Assembly: GCF_001547525.1 (NCBI RefSeq)
Contig: NZ_CM003768.1
Span: forward strand, 1,674,001 to 1,738,000
Direction: 5' to 3'
Source of the DNA: Burkholderia anthina
GTDB lineage: Bacteria; Pseudomonadota; Gammaproteobacteria; Burkholderiales; Burkholderiaceae
Length of the DNA: 64,000 nt
Shown: positions 39,262-49,584 of the stretch, piece after piece
How the letters are laid out: each line of letters begins with the position of its first letter
Numbering within the stretch: the first letter of the stretch is position 1
Made by a program: the position numbers and the translations under genes
The notes under the pieces: model-generated
What the model saw: only the letters and a program-made list of their open reading frames with translations
Database searches by the model: none
Told to the model about the DNA's origin: nothing

Positions 39262-40449
39262 TTAGCGCCCGTGTTCGGAAATCGTGTGGTCTTCGTGCGG
39301 TTCAGCGGACGTGCCATCGAGCGCGTCGGACAACGTCGCGCTGGAAAGGTGTTCCGCGGAGGCGATTTCGGCGATGGCGGCACGCAACGTATCAAGACCC
39401 TGACCGGTGCGCGCGCTCAAAAAGACGCGCGAAATATTACCATATTCGTCCCGCTCGACCGCGTCGCCGCGGGCCGCCAGCTCGGGCACGGCGTCGATCT
39501 TGTTGAACACCAGGACCTGCCGGACCGTGTCCGCACCGATCTCGTGCAGCACGCCGTTGACCTGCTCGATTTGCTCGAGCCGGACCGCGCTCGACGCATC
39601 GACCACGTGCAGCAGCAGATCCGCATGGATCGTTTCCTCGAGGGTCGCGCGGAACGCCGCGACGAGCTGGTGAGGCAGCTCGCGGATGAACCCGACCGTA
39701 TCGGACACGACGATCTGCCCGACCTCGTCGCCGAGGTACACGCGCCGCGACGTCGTATCGAGCGTCGCGAACAGCTGGTCGGCCGCGTAGGCCTGCGCTT
39801 TCGTCAGCGCATTGAACAGCGTCGACTTGCCCGCGTTCGTATAGCCGACGAGCGACACCGACATCGTGCCGCTGCGCGCGCGCTGCCGGCGCTGCGTGCT
39901 GTGCTGGCGGCGCAGCCGGTCGAGCCGCGACTTCAGCATCTTGATGCGTTCGCCGATCAGCCGGCGGTCGGTTTCGAGCTGGGTTTCACCGGGGCCGCGC
40001 AGGCCGATACCGCCCTTTTGCCGTTCGAGGTGGGTCCACGCTCGAATCAGCCGGGTCGACAGGTATTGAAGCTGCGCGAGCTCGACCTGCAGCTTGCCTT
40101 CGTGGCTGCGGGCGCGCTGCGCGAAGATGTCGAGGATGAGGCTCGTGCGATCGACCACGCGCCTGTTAAGCGCCTGCTCCAGATTGCGTTGCTGGGCTGG
40201 CGCCAATGCGTGGTTGAAGATGACGATTTCGACGTTGTGCGCGTCGCAGGCGAGCCGCAGCTCTTCGGCTTTGCCGCTGCCGATGAACATCTTGGCATCG
40301 GGACTGGCGCGACGCCCCGTGAGGGTGACGGCGGGACGGGCTCCCGCGCTGGAGGCGAGAAGACTGAGTTCTTCGACACTGGCTTCGAAATCGGTCTTGC
40401 CGAAATCGATGCCGACGAGCGCTGCGTTGATCAAATTATCGGGTGTCAA
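39262..40449 (-). CDS. hflX: GTPase HflX
   Basis: 395 residues. A ribosome-binding GTPase that rescues or splits stalled ribosomes. The N-terminal HflX domain includes MFIGSGKAEEL and FNHALAPAQQRNLEQAL, the connecting helices carry GIGLRGPGETQLETDRRLI, and the G domain has the P-loop GYTNAGKST at about 202-210, DTVGFIRELPHQL (G3) and FNKID (G4). It is directly downstream of hfq (57-base gap) and upstream of hflK, the order known for hfq-hflX-hflKC. Confidence 0.96.
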   Translation of the reverse strand: MTPDNLINAALVGIDFGKTDFEASVEELSLLASSAGARPAVTLTGRRASPDAKMFIGSGKAEELRLACDAHNVEIVIFNHALAPAQQRNLEQALNRRVVDRTSLILDIFAQRARSHEGKLQVELAQLQYLSTRLIRAWTHLERQKGGIGLRGPGETQLETDRRLIGERIKMLKSRLDRLRRQHSTQRRQRARSGTMSVSLVGYTNAGKSTLFNALTKAQAYAADQLFATLDTTSRRVYLGDEVGQIVVSDTVGFIRELPHQLVAAFRATLEETIHADLLLHVVDASSAVRLEQIEQVNGVLHEIGADTVRQVLVFNKIDAVPELAARGDAVERDEYGNISRVFLSARTGQGLDTLRAAIAEIASAEHLSSATLSDALDGTSAEPHEDHTISEHGR

Positions 40450-40506
40450 GATAAGGCGGCTGGCATCGGTCGCTCGCGGCGACCGGATGCCGGCCGCTGC
40501 GATAGG

Positions 40507-40746
40507 TTAGGACGAGGCTTCCGCGTCCGGGTGGAAATTCACCGGGCGCGCCGGCACGACCGTCGAGATGGCGTGCTTGTAAACCATCTGGGTCACCGTA
40601 TTACGGAGCAACACGACGTACTGGTCGAACGATTCAATGTTCCCTTGAAGCTTGATGCCGTTGACGAGGTAGATCGAAACGGGAACGTGCTCTTTGCGCA
40701 GTGCGTTCAAAAACGGGTCTTGTAACAATTGCCCTTTGTTGCTCAT
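40507..40746 (-). CDS. hfq: RNA chaperone Hfq
   Basis: 79 residues. Forms a hexameric Sm-like ring that pairs small RNAs with mRNAs. Sm1 motif: [39 protein letters not shown]; Sm2 motif: [12 protein letters not shown]. The distal and proximal site residues (Gln8 area, YKH) are present. Start [12 protein letters not shown]; the longer frame adds four residues that overlap the leader. It is 142 bases from der on the same strand, and that gap has a TATAGT -10-like hexamer but no clear -35. Confidence 0.98.
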
Positions 40747-40888
40747 GGCGTACTCCATCTTTTTTTGCAGGTTGATCTGGATTGGCGGCGAAGAAAAAGA
40801 GATCCGGCGCCAATCGCTACACTATAGCTGATTTTGCCTGCCCCGCCCGGTGCATAGGCCTTCCGGCCTGGCCGTGGCGGGCCATGCG

Positions 40889-42226
40889 TCAGCCCTTGTC
40901 CGCGTACGGATTGTTCGACGAACGGAACTCTATGCGCAATGGAGTCCCGGTCAGCGAGAAAGTTTCGCGGAACCGGTTTTCGAGGTAGCGCTTGTAGGTT
41001 TCCGTCACCGCGTCGAGCGCGTTGCCGTGAATCACGATGATCGGCGGATTCTGGCCGCCCTGGTGCGCGTAGCGCAGCTTCGGACGCACCGGGCCGCGAC
41101 GGCGCGGCTGCTGGAATTCGACGGCCTCGATCAGCGCGCGCGTGAGCTTCGGCGTCGGCAGTTTCGCCATGGCCGCCGCGTAGGCGTCGTCGACCGAGCG
41201 CATCAGCGCGCCGATACCCGTCTTCTTCGCGGCCGAAATGAAGTGCGATTTCGCGAAGTCGAGGAATTTCAGCTTGCGGGTCAAATCCGCTTTCGCGCGG
41301 TCGCGCGCGTGGTCGTCGAGGCCGTCCCACTTGTTGACGCCGATCACGAGCGCGCGGCCCTGCTCGACGACGAAGCCGGCGATGTGCGCGTCCTGGTCGG
41401 AAATGTCCTGCTGCGCATCCAGCAGAAGAATGACGACGTTCGCGTCGGAGATCGACTGCAGCGTCTTCACGACCGAGAACTTCTCGATCGCCTCGAACAC
41501 CTTGCCGCGGCGGCGCAGGCCGGCCGTGTCGATCAGCGTGTACTTCTTGCCGTTACGCTCGAAGTCGACGTAGATCGAATCGCGCGTCGTGCCCGGCATG
41601 TCGAACGCGATCACGCGGTCCTCGCCGATCAGCGCGTTGACGAGCGTCGACTTGCCGACGTTCGGGCGGCCGACGATCGCGATCTTGATGCCGCGCGACG
41701 GATCGTCCTCGTCCGCTTCCTCGGGCTGGCCCGCGTACGCGACTTCGAGCGCCTCGTTGATCATGTCGGTCACGCCGTCGCCGTGCGCGGCCGAGATCGC
41801 GCGCGGATCGCCGAGCCCCAGCTCGTAGAACTCGGAGGCGACCGCCGTGTACTTCATCCCCTCGGCCTTGTTGACGACGAGGAAGATCGGCCGGCCGGTC
41901 TTGCGCAGGTAGTCGGCGATCGACTTGTCCTGCGGCGCGAGCCCGTTGCGGCCGTCGACGATGAACACGACGACATCGGCTTCCTCGACGGCCTGCCGCG
42001 TCTGGCGCGCCATTTCGTGCAGGATGCCGTCCTTCGCGACGGGTTCGAAGCCGCCCGTATCGACGACCAGATAGGGCCGTTCGCCGACGCGCCCTTCGCC
42101 GTAATGGCGATCGCGCGTCAAGCCCGGCAAGTCGGCGACCAGCGCATCGCGCGAGCGCGTGAGCCTGTTGAACAGCGTGGATTTCCCCACATTGGGGCGC
42201 CCAACGAGGGCAATGACCGGTTTCAT
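40889..42226 (-). CDS. der: ribosome-associated GTPase Der (EngA)
   Basis: 445 residues. A tandem double-GTPase essential for 50S assembly. The first P-loop GRPNVGKST is at about residues 9-17 with DTGGF; a second complete set, [20 protein letters not shown] and [11 protein letters not shown], follows, and a KH-like C-terminal domain has [13 protein letters not shown]. The length is normal. It comes 247 bases after bamB, a gap containing two strong GC-rich hairpins, and continues toward hfq. Confidence 0.97.
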   Translation of the reverse strand: MKPVIALVGRPNVGKSTLFNRLTRSRDALVADLPGLTRDRHYGEGRVGERPYLVVDTGGFEPVAKDGILHEMARQTRQAVEEADVVVFIVDGRNGLAPQDKSIADYLRKTGRPIFLVVNKAEGMKYTAVASEFYELGLGDPRAISAAHGDGVTDMINEALEVAYAGQPEEADEDDPSRGIKIAIVGRPNVGKSTLVNALIGEDRVIAFDMPGTTRDSIYVDFERNGKKYTLIDTAGLRRRGKVFEAIEKFSVVKTLQSISDANVVILLLDAQQDISDQDAHIAGFVVEQGRALVIGVNKWDGLDDHARDRAKADLTRKLKFLDFAKSHFISAAKKTGIGALMRSVDDAYAAAMAKLPTPKLTRALIEAVEFQQPRRRGPVRPKLRYAHQGGQNPPIIVIHGNALDAVTETYKRYLENRFRETFSLTGTPLRIEFRSSNNPYADKG

Positions 42227-42383
42227 CTGTGTTTTCTACGGTGAAGCGCAGCAGCGGGAGGCCCGCTGCTGCGGGCGGCTGCGCTGAATGAAAATATCAC
42301 GAATTCGCGCCGCGCCGGATGCGCGCGCCGGGCGCGCGTCGCGCGCCGTCGTCTTTCGTCTCGAACTGCCTTTCAAATACCGA

Positions 42384-42457
42384 GCGGCCGGGAACGCCGG
42401 CCGCCTTCAAGTCGCGGGGCCGCGGCGCGCGGGACCGGCCCGCCGCGCCGCGGCCCC
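42384..42457 (-). repeat. two GC-rich hairpins between bamB and der
   Basis: Perfect arms GCGGCCGG/CCGGCCGC at 42384-42404, and a second structure with 14-base perfect arms, 42416-42429 and 42444-42457, whose 14-base interior can pair further (CGGG/CCCG). No T run follows on the minus strand. The remaining spacer, 42227-42473, shows no gene. These could act as factor-dependent terminator or mRNA-stability structures behind bamB. Confidence 0.7.
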
Positions 42458-42473
42458 GCCTGTTTCCCGCGTG

Positions 42474-43619
42474 TCAGCGCGGACGGAACCCGTACAGGCC
42501 GCCGTCCTTCGTCTGCACGACGAGCGTATTGCCCGCGAGAACCGGCGCCGCCGTAATCGCGCTGCCGTCGGTCTTCATCCGCGCGATGAAGCTGCCGTCT
42601 TCGCGCGACAGGAAATGCACGAAGCCCTTGTAATCGCCCATCACGACCGCGTGCCCGAGCAGGTACGGCACGCCGACGTCACGGCTCTTCAGCTTGTCGT
42701 TGCGCCACAGCTGGTTGCCCGTGGCCGCGTCGTACGCGGTGACGACCGACCAGTCGTCGCCGCCGGCGACCACCGAATCGTCCTGCGCGAGGCCGCTGCG
42801 GCTCGAGAACGGTTTTTCCCACAGCGGACGGCCCGAGTTCGCATCGAAGCAGCCGAGCTGACCCTGGAACGTCACCGCGCAGGTTTCCGCGCCCACGAGC
42901 GTCGGCGGGCCGCTGACGTCGTTGATGCGCTCGACCTCGGTCACGCCCTTCGGGAACGACACGGGGGTCTGCCAGAACGGCTCGCCCGTCTGCAGGTTGA
43001 TCGCGACGAGACCGCCGCCCGGGAAGCCCGCGAGCACGGCCGCGTCGCCCGCGAACGTCATGCCGGCCGACACGCGCAGGTTCAGCGGCACCGCACGGTT
43101 GCGGTAGTTCCACTTCTGCTCGCCCGTCTGCGCGTTGAACGCGATCACCTGGCCGTCGATCGTGCGCACGATCACGAGACCATTGCCGACGAGCGGCGGC
43201 GAGAAGATCTCGCCCTGCACGGTGGTCTTCCACAGTTGCTTGCCGTCCGGGCCCAGCACGAACACGCCGCCCTTCAACGCACCGACCGCGGTCAGGTTGC
43301 CGTCGCTGCCGACACCGGCCGACAGGTCCGAACCCACCTTCGAGCGCCACAGCGTCTGGCCCGTCTTCGCGTCGATCTTCTCGACCGAACCGTTTTCGCC
43401 CGCCGCATAGACGGCGTCGCCCACGGCAACCGGCGAGAACAGGTAGCGTCCGCCCTTGCCGACGCTCGCCTTCCAGACCTGTTGCACGTCCATCACGGGC
43501 TTGAACTCGGTGAGCGGCGTCGGCACGCGGCGCGCGTCCTTCGACGACGAGCAAGCCGCCAAAGCGAGGACAGCCGCCGCGCAGGCAACGGGCACAGCGT
43601 AACGTTTCAGCAAATTCAT
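42474..43619 (-). CDS. bamB: outer membrane assembly lipoprotein BamB
   Basis: 381 residues. A BamA partner lipoprotein with an eight-bladed beta-propeller. The signal ends in the lipobox LALAACSS (cysteine about residue 23), followed by PQQ-like repeats such as QTLWRSKVGSDLSAG, KQLWKTTVQGEIFSPPLVGNGLVIVRTIDGQVIAFNAQTGEQKWNYR and GNQLWRNDKLKSRD. It lies between yfgM and der in the usual betaproteobacterial order. Confidence 0.96.
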   Translation of the reverse strand: MNLLKRYAVPVACAAAVLALAACSSSKDARRVPTPLTEFKPVMDVQQVWKASVGKGGRYLFSPVAVGDAVYAAGENGSVEKIDAKTGQTLWRSKVGSDLSAGVGSDGNLTAVGALKGGVFVLGPDGKQLWKTTVQGEIFSPPLVGNGLVIVRTIDGQVIAFNAQTGEQKWNYRNRAVPLNLRVSAGMTFAGDAAVLAGFPGGGLVAINLQTGEPFWQTPVSFPKGVTEVERINDVSGPPTLVGAETCAVTFQGQLGCFDANSGRPLWEKPFSSRSGLAQDDSVVAGGDDWSVVTAYDAATGNQLWRNDKLKSRDVGVPYLLGHAVVMGDYKGFVHFLSREDGSFIARMKTDGSAITAAPVLAGNTLVVQTKDGGLYGFRPR

Positions 43620-43660
43620 CGGTTAGCGAAGCAGAGTTAAGAGGTTGAGGGGGCCGGGAT

Positions 43661-44290
43661 TCAGCCGCCGAGCGCGTCCAGCTTGAACTGCACGAGCTGG
43701 CGTGCCGACTGGTCGTCCTTCGACAGGCCGTCGAGCGCAAGCTTGTAAGCCGCGCGCGCATCGTCGGTCTTGCCTTGCGCGGCCAGCAGATCGCCGCGGC
43801 GATCGGCCACGAGGCCCTTGAACGCATCGACCGGCGTACCCGACAGCAGCGCGAGGCCCGCATCGTACGCCTTCTCGTCGAGCAGCAGCGACGCGAGCCG
43901 CAGCTTCGCGATCTGCTTGTACTCTTCGTCCTTGGCGTGATCGGCGGCCCATTGCAGCTGCGCCTTCGCGCCTGCCGCATCGCCGGCCGCGTACAGCGTC
44001 TTCGCGGCCGCGAGCGCCGTCATCTGCGCATACGGCGTGCTGCCGAACTTGTCTTCCATGTCGGCAGCCGCGCGGGCCATCGTCGCCTTGTCGTTCGCGG
44101 CGGCCGCCTTCTGAACCTGTTCGTACAGCCCGGACGCCTCGGCGGCCTGACGGCGCTGCCAGTAGTTCCAGCCGTTGAAACCGGCCGCGACGACGAGCGC
44201 CGCGAGCACGATCCACGTGGTGAGGTTGCCCCAGCGGGCCCACCACGCCTTGAGACTTTCAATCGATTCTTGTTCGTCGTGATAACTCAT
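43661..44290 (-). CDS. yfgM: YfgM-type TPR membrane protein
   Basis: 209 residues. N-terminal cytoplasmic MSYHDEQESIESLKAWWARWGN precedes one membrane segment (LTTWIVLAALVVAAGFNGWNYW) and a periplasmic TPR-like domain (DKFGSTPYAQMTALAAAKTLYAAGDAAGAKAQLQWAADHAKDEEYKQIAKLRLASLLLDEKAYDAGLALL). This is the YfgM family, a periplasmic chaperone-network component located beside bamB. It sits between hisS and bamB. Confidence 0.92.
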   Translation of the reverse strand: MSYHDEQESIESLKAWWARWGNLTTWIVLAALVVAAGFNGWNYWQRRQAAEASGLYEQVQKAAAANDKATMARAAADMEDKFGSTPYAQMTALAAAKTLYAAGDAAGAKAQLQWAADHAKDEEYKQIAKLRLASLLLDEKAYDAGLALLSGTPVDAFKGLVADRRGDLLAAQGKTDDARAAYKLALDGLSKDDQSARQLVQFKLDALGG

Positions 44291-44344
44291 CGGCGAGCGA
44301 TTCCTTCCTGTTCAGCTTTTCTTGTCGCGCGGATGCCAGCGCGA

Positions 44345-45685
44345 TCAGTCGTCGCCGTCTTCGGCGGATGCAACCATCGCATTGATTAGGAATTCGGTCA
44401 AGCTTTCGACCGGTACGGTCTGCTGAACGTTCTTTTCCCCTTCCGCGCCCGCGCCGCGCAGCGCTTTCACGCCCACCGTGCCGTTCGCGACCTCTTCTTC
44501 GCCGAAGATCACCGCGAACGCGGCGCCACTTGCATCGGCCCGCTTCATCTGCGACTTGAAGCTCGCCGGCGCGCCGTCGGCGCTGCAGTGGAAGATCACG
44601 TCGAGGCCCGTGTCGCGCAGGCGCTCGGCCGCGATGAACGCCTGTTCGCGCGCGGTTTCACCCTGGTGCACGACGTATACGTCGACGCCTTCCTGCTCGG
44701 GCGCGAGATCCTCTTCCTTCAGCAGCTCGAGGATGCGCTCGATGCCCATCGCCCAGCCGCACGCGGCGGTCGGCTTGCCGCCGAGCTGCTCGATCAGCGG
44801 ATCGTAGCGGCCGCCGGCCGCGACCGTGCCCTGTGCGCCGAGCTTGTCGGTCACCCACTCGAACACGGTCAGGTTGTAGTAATCGAGGCCGCGCACGAGA
44901 CGCGGATTGATCTTGAACGGAATGTTGTTCGCGAGCAGCAGGCGCTGCAGCCCTTCGAAATGCGCGCGCGATTCGTCGCCGAGGAAATCGATCAGCTTCG
45001 GCGCGTTCTGCGCGATCTCCTGCAGCGCGGGATTCTTCGTGTCGAGCACGCGCAGCGGGTTCGTGTACAGGCGGCGCTTCGCGTCCTCGTCGAGCACGTC
45101 GGCGAACTGCTCGAGGTACTTGATCAGTTCGACGCGGTGCGCGGCGCGCTCTTCGGCGAGGCCGAGCGAGTTGATCTCGAGCTTGATGCCGGTCAGGCCG
45201 AGGTCGTCCCACAGGCGCTGGCACATCATGATGATCTCGGCATCCGCATCGGGACCCGCGAAGCCGAGCGCCTCGACGCCGACCTGGTGGAACTGGCGAT
45301 AACGGCCGCGCTGCGGACGCTCGTGACGGAACATCGGGCCGATGTACCACAGGCGCTTCGGGCCGTCGTACAGCATGTTGTGCTCGATCGCCGCACGCAC
45401 GACGGCCGCGGTGTTTTCCGGGCGCATCGTCAGGTTCTCGCCGTTCAGCGCGTCGGTGAAGCTGTACATCTCCTTCTCGACGATGTCGGTGACTTCGCCG
45501 ATGCCGCGCGTGAAGAGCTGCGTATGTTCGACGATCGGCGTGCGGATGTTCTGGTACCCGTACGCGCGCAGCAGCGATTTCACGGTAGCTTCGAAGAATT
45601 CCCACAGGCCGGCATCCTGCGGAAGGATATCGTTCATGCCTTTGACGCCGGTGAGCTTCTCGATCTTGCGTTTCTGTTCAGTCAT
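44345..45685 (-). CDS. hisS: histidyl-tRNA synthetase
   Basis: 446 residues. It charges tRNA-His. Class II motifs are present: motif 1 region ([42 protein letters not shown]), motif 2 ([24 protein letters not shown]), the HisA-type [28 protein letters not shown], and motif 3 ([13 protein letters not shown]), plus a C-terminal anticodon-binding domain. The frame extends upstream to 46048, over ispG, but the family start is [19 protein letters not shown]. It follows ispG by 20 bases. Confidence 0.97.
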   Translation of the reverse strand: MTEQKRKIEKLTGVKGMNDILPQDAGLWEFFEATVKSLLRAYGYQNIRTPIVEHTQLFTRGIGEVTDIVEKEMYSFTDALNGENLTMRPENTAAVVRAAIEHNMLYDGPKRLWYIGPMFRHERPQRGRYRQFHQVGVEALGFAGPDADAEIIMMCQRLWDDLGLTGIKLEINSLGLAEERAAHRVELIKYLEQFADVLDEDAKRRLYTNPLRVLDTKNPALQEIAQNAPKLIDFLGDESRAHFEGLQRLLLANNIPFKINPRLVRGLDYYNLTVFEWVTDKLGAQGTVAAGGRYDPLIEQLGGKPTAACGWAMGIERILELLKEEDLAPEQEGVDVYVVHQGETAREQAFIAAERLRDTGLDVIFHCSADGAPASFKSQMKRADASGAAFAVIFGEEEVANGTVGVKALRGAGAEGEKNVQQTVPVESLTEFLINAMVASAEDGDD

Positions 45686-45705
45686 CGTTCGTGTGTGTGG
45701 ACGAA

Positions 45706-47010
45706 TTAGTTCAGGGCCTCGGTGCGGCCGTAATTGCGTGCGACGTAGTCGCTGACGATCTGCTGGAATTCCTCGGCGATCCGCTCGCCGCGCAGCGTCT
45801 TGACCTTTTCGCCGTCGATGAAGACGGGCGCGGCCGGGTTCTCGCCCGAGCCCGGCAGGCTGATGCCGATGTTCGCGTGCTTCGATTCGCCCGGGCCGTT
45901 GACGATGCAGCCCATCACCGCGACGTTCATCTTCTCGACGCCCGGATACTCCTTGCGCCAGACCGGCATCTGCTCGCGCAGATACGTCTGGATCTGCATC
46001 GCGAGTTCCTGGAACAGCGTGCTCGTCGTGCGGCCGCAGCCCGGGCACGCGATCACCATCGGCGCGAACGAGCGCAGGCCCATCGTCTGGAGGATTTCCT
46101 GGCCGACGATCACTTCGCCCGTGCGCGACGCGCCCGGCTCCGGCGTCAGCGAAATGCGGATCGTGTCGCCGATCCCTTCCTGCAGCAGCACGCCGAGCGC
46201 CGCCGTCGACGCGACGATCCCCTTCGAGCCCATGCCGGCCTCGGTCAGCCCGAGGTGCAGCGCGAAGCCGCAGCGGCGGCCGAGTTCGCGGTACACGGCG
46301 ATCAGGTCCTGCACGCCGCTAACCTTGCACGACAGCACGATGCGGTCGCGGCCGAGGCCAAGCTCCACCGCACGCTCGGCCGAGCCGATCGCCGACTGGA
46401 TCAGCGCCTCGTACATCACGCTCTGCGCGTCCCACGGCTGCGCGCGCGCGGCGTTCTCGTCCATCATGCGCGCCAGCAGATCCTGGTCGAGGCTGCCCCA
46501 GTTCACGCCGATCCGCACCGGCTTGTCGTACTTCGCCGCGGCCTCGATCATCTGCGCGAACTGCGTGTCGCGCTTCGCGCCCTGACCGACGTTACCGGGG
46601 TTGATCCGGTACTTCGACAGCGACTCCGCGCAGCCCGGGTAGTCGCGCAGCAGCAGGTGCCCGTTGTAGTGGAAATCGCCGACGAGCGGCACCGTCACGC
46701 CCATCCGGTCGAGCTGCTCGCGAATCGCCGGCACGGCGGCCGCGGCTTCGGGCGTGTTGACCGTGATGCGCACCAGCTCGGAGCCCGCATTCGCGAGTTC
46801 CTTGATCTGGATCGCCGTGCCGATCGCGTCGGCCGTGTCGGTATTCGTCATCGACTGCACGCGCACCGGCGCGTCGCCGCCGATCGTCACGAGTTGCCCG
46901 CCCCAGCGGACATCCACCGCATGCGATACGCGGCGCGGCTGATGCCCGCCGAACACCGGCTCGGTTGAACAAATCTGACTGCTGCGTGGGGATTGAGCTT
47001 CGGATTGCAT
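45706..47010 (-). CDS. ispG: 4-hydroxy-3-methylbut-2-enyl diphosphate synthase
   Basis: 434 residues from ATG 47010 (an ATG four codons earlier, 47022, is possible). The iron-sulfur enzyme converts MEcPP to HMBPP in the non-mevalonate isoprenoid pathway. TIM-barrel part: [25 protein letters not shown] and [11 protein letters not shown]. Cluster cysteines: [12 protein letters not shown] and [22 protein letters not shown]. The flanking order rodZ-ispG-hisS is conserved in related bacteria. Confidence 0.96.
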   Translation of the reverse strand: MQSEAQSPRSSQICSTEPVFGGHQPRRVSHAVDVRWGGQLVTIGGDAPVRVQSMTNTDTADAIGTAIQIKELANAGSELVRITVNTPEAAAAVPAIREQLDRMGVTVPLVGDFHYNGHLLLRDYPGCAESLSKYRINPGNVGQGAKRDTQFAQMIEAAAKYDKPVRIGVNWGSLDQDLLARMMDENAARAQPWDAQSVMYEALIQSAIGSAERAVELGLGRDRIVLSCKVSGVQDLIAVYRELGRRCGFALHLGLTEAGMGSKGIVASTAALGVLLQEGIGDTIRISLTPEPGASRTGEVIVGQEILQTMGLRSFAPMVIACPGCGRTTSTLFQELAMQIQTYLREQMPVWRKEYPGVEKMNVAVMGCIVNGPGESKHANIGISLPGSGENPAAPVFIDGEKVKTLRGERIAEEFQQIVSDYVARNYGRTEALN

Positions 47011-47122
47011 CGATAGATCCATTTACGCGGAATGCGCCGCGACGCGGCGCATGAATTGAAAAAGCGCCGTGCCCTCACGGCCTGCCGATATCGACGGCAG
47101 GCCTTCGCCACGGCGCTTGACG

Positions 47123-48142
47123 TCAGGGCAGCGTGAACCGCGCCACGTTACCCCGCGCTGCCGAATATTTTGCCGGATCGACCGGTTTTCCGTCGAACGC
47201 AATCGCGTCGAGGCCAGCCTTGTTGCCGATCGTGACCTTGAACGGCCCGTCGCCGGCAACCTGCTTCGTTTCGCCGGCGCGCACCAGCGCCGAGAACAGC
47301 TCCTTGCCGTTCTTGTCGCGCACGCTGAACCAGCAATCCTGCTTGACCTTCAGTTCGACCATCGACTGGCCTGCCGCGACCGCGACGCTCGCCGGCTGGG
47401 CCGGCGCGGCCGTGCTTGCCGCCGTCGTTGCCGCCACGGGCTGCGATGCCGCAGCCGTCGCGACCGGGGCCGCGGGCGCCGGGACAGCCGATGCAATCGC
47501 CTCCGCGGGGGCCGGGGCCGCCGACGCGGCAGCCGGGGCCGGAACCTCATTCGCCACCACTGCCGACGCACCGTTCGGGGCCGCTTCTTCAGCGGAGGAC
47601 GCTGCCGCCGCGCTCGCGGCCGACGCATGTTCGGCGTCGCCGCCCTTGAAGCGCGCGAGCAGGCTCGACGAATCGCCGCCAGTGTGCCACATCAGTGCGG
47701 CGACCACCGCGACGATGACGATCCCCGTTCCCCAGAGCCAGGGATGGTGGCGCGACGAACCGCCCAGCGGAATCGACACGCGGCCGCGCGGCAGATCCGT
47801 GCCCGACGACGCCGGCATCGACAGGTCGACTTCCGGCACCCCGCGCTCGCGGCGCAGCGCCTGCGCGAACGGTTCCGGATCGACGCCGAGCATCTTCGCG
47901 TAGCTGCGCACGACGCCGAGCGCGAAGGTCACGCCGGGCAAATGGCTGATGTCGCCGGCCTCGAGCGCCCGGAGTTTCTGCGGTGCGACCTTGAGTCGCG
48001 CCGACACGTCGTCGACCGACCAGCCCTTCGTCTCCCGAAGCTGCGCCAGCCGGCTGCCGACCGCCGCCAGCGATTCCAGTCCCGCCGGTGCCGGCTTCGC
48101 GGCATTCGTCTCTGCGCCGTTAGACGGCTGCGGCTCACTCAT
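47123..48142 (-). CDS. rodZ: RodZ-type cell-shape protein (HTH, TM, DUF4115)
   Basis: 339 residues. An N-terminal helix-turn-helix of Xre type (SRLAQLRETKGWSVDDVSARLKVAPQKLRALEAGDISHLPG..), then one membrane segment (HPWLWGTGIVIVAVVAALMW), an Ala/Pro-rich periplasmic linker of about 110 residues, and a C-terminal DUF4115 domain (GQSMVELKVKQDCWFSVRDKNGKELFSALVRAGETKQVAGDGPFKVTIGN). RodZ links MreB to the envelope. It lies between rlmN and ispG; the intergenic stretch toward rlmN carries 14-bp tandem repeats. Confidence 0.92.
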   Translation of the reverse strand: MSEPQPSNGAETNAAKPAPAGLESLAAVGSRLAQLRETKGWSVDDVSARLKVAPQKLRALEAGDISHLPGVTFALGVVRSYAKMLGVDPEPFAQALRRERGVPEVDLSMPASSGTDLPRGRVSIPLGGSSRHHPWLWGTGIVIVAVVAALMWHTGGDSSSLLARFKGGDAEHASAASAAAASSAEEAAPNGASAVVANEVPAPAAASAAPAPAEAIASAVPAPAAPVATAAASQPVAATTAASTAAPAQPASVAVAAGQSMVELKVKQDCWFSVRDKNGKELFSALVRAGETKQVAGDGPFKVTIGNKAGLDAIAFDGKPVDPAKYSAARGNVARFTLP

Positions 48143-48318
48143 CCTTGTCCTCGCGTCGATTCTTCTTCACTGGCGGGTGCCGCCGGCTCCTGCCGGCCGG
48201 CACCCGCAACGGTTCATACCCTGCGCGGCGCCGAGGCGCCGCGACCGATCGCTATTCGCGTGTTGCACCGCCAAACGGTTCGGGCACCCTGGGCAGGTGC
48301 CCCGAACCAGGCGCCCCC

Positions 48319-48388
48319 GACTACGCGCCCCCGACTGGGCGTCCCCGACTGGGCGTCCCCGACTGGGCGTCCCCGACTAGGCGTCCCC
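48319..48388. repeat. 14-bp tandem repeat array after rlmN
   Basis: Five contiguous 14-base units: three identical GACTGGGCGTCCCC at 48333-48374, flanked by the variants GACTACGCGCCCCC at 48319-48332 and GACTAGGCGTCCCC at 48375-48388. A degenerate sixth unit (48304-48318) precedes. The array ends one base before the rlmN stop codon, in the 247-base rlmN-rodZ gap. It is probably a variable-number tandem repeat. Confidence 0.92.
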
Positions 48389-48389
48389 G

Positions 48390-49529
48390 TCAAACTGCCC
48401 GAACTTCGATGATCTTTCCTGCCGCGCCTGTCCGTTCCGCGAGGCGCGTGCGGTCCTTCACCGCGCCGGCCAGTTGCCCGCACGCGGCATCGATGTCGTC
48501 GCCGCGCGTCTTGCGCACGGTCGTGACGACGCCCGCGTCGATGAGGACCTGCGCGAAACGCTTGATCTGCTCCGGCTTCGAACGGATCAGGCCAGATTCC
48601 GGAAACGGATTGAACGGGATCAGGTTGAACTTGCACGGCACGTCGCGCGTGACGGCCAGCAGTTCGCGCGCATGCGCTTCGGTGTCGTTGACACCGTCGA
48701 GCATGCAGTATTCGAACGTGATGAAGTCGCGCGGCGCGACTTTCAGATAACGCTGGCACGCAGCCATCAGCTCGCGAAGCGGATACTTCTTGTTGAGCGG
48801 CACCAGCTCGTCGCGCAGCGCATCGTTCGGCGCATGCAGCGAAACGGCCAGCGCGACCGGCAACTCGGCGCCGAGGCGGTCCATCATCGGCACCACGCCG
48901 GACGTCGACAGCGTGACGCGACGGCGCGACAGGCCGTACGCGTTGTCGTCGAGCATCAGCCGCATCGCGGGTACGACCGCGCTGTAATTCAGGAGCGGCT
49001 CGCCCATGCCCATCATCACCACGTTGGTGACGACCCGCTCGGCCCGGCCATTCGGGCCGGGCGCGCGGCCCAGCGACGCGCGCAACGCAAACTCGGCCAT
49101 CCGGAGCTGGCCGATGATTTCGGCTGTCGACAGGTTGCGGGAGAAGCCCTGCTTGCCCGTCGAACAGAAGCGGCAGTTCACCGCGCATCCGGCCTGCGAC
49201 GACACGCACAGCGTGCCGCGCGTCTCTTCCGGGATGAACACGGTTTCGACCGCATTGCCGTTTCCGACGTCGATCAGCCACTTGCGCGTGCCGTCGGTGG
49301 AAACGTGATCGCTGACGATATCCGGCATCACGATCGACGCGCGGCCCTTGAGCTTTTCCCTCAGGGACTTCGCGAGATCGGTCATGCCGTCGAAGTCGCC
49401 GGCGTTGTACTGGTGGATCCAGCGCTGCAACTGCTTGGCGCGGAACGGCTTCTCGCCCAGGCTGCCGCAGTACGCGACAAGACCCTCGGCGTCGAAGTCG
49501 AGAAGATTGACGGAAGTTTCGCTCGTCAT
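48390..49529 (-). CDS. rlmN: dual-specificity RNA methyltransferase RlmN
   Basis: 379 residues. A radical-SAM enzyme that methylates C2 of A2503 in 23S rRNA and A37 of tRNAs. It has [25 protein letters not shown] with the CxxxCxxC cluster loop, the SAM-binding GMGEPLLN and the resting-state/methylcarrying cysteine region near the C terminus ([22 protein letters not shown]). N-terminal [29 protein letters not shown] is canonical. The stop codon abuts the tandem repeat. Confidence 0.97.
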   Translation of the reverse strand: MTSETSVNLLDFDAEGLVAYCGSLGEKPFRAKQLQRWIHQYNAGDFDGMTDLAKSLREKLKGRASIVMPDIVSDHVSTDGTRKWLIDVGNGNAVETVFIPEETRGTLCVSSQAGCAVNCRFCSTGKQGFSRNLSTAEIIGQLRMAEFALRASLGRAPGPNGRAERVVTNVVMMGMGEPLLNYSAVVPAMRLMLDDNAYGLSRRRVTLSTSGVVPMMDRLGAELPVALAVSLHAPNDALRDELVPLNKKYPLRELMAACQRYLKVAPRDFITFEYCMLDGVNDTEAHARELLAVTRDVPCKFNLIPFNPFPESGLIRSKPEQIKRFAQVLIDAGVVTTVRKTRGDDIDAACGQLAGAVKDRTRLAERTGAAGKIIEVRAV

Positions 49530-49584
49530 GATGTGCTGCCTTGCCGCGTGCGCTGAATCCTGCCTACTTGCTGTCAGCCAGGGC

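Noticed and set aside
48319..48388. CRISPR array
   Set aside because: Units are directly abutting 14-mers with no spacers and no cas genes nearby; it is a tandem repeat.
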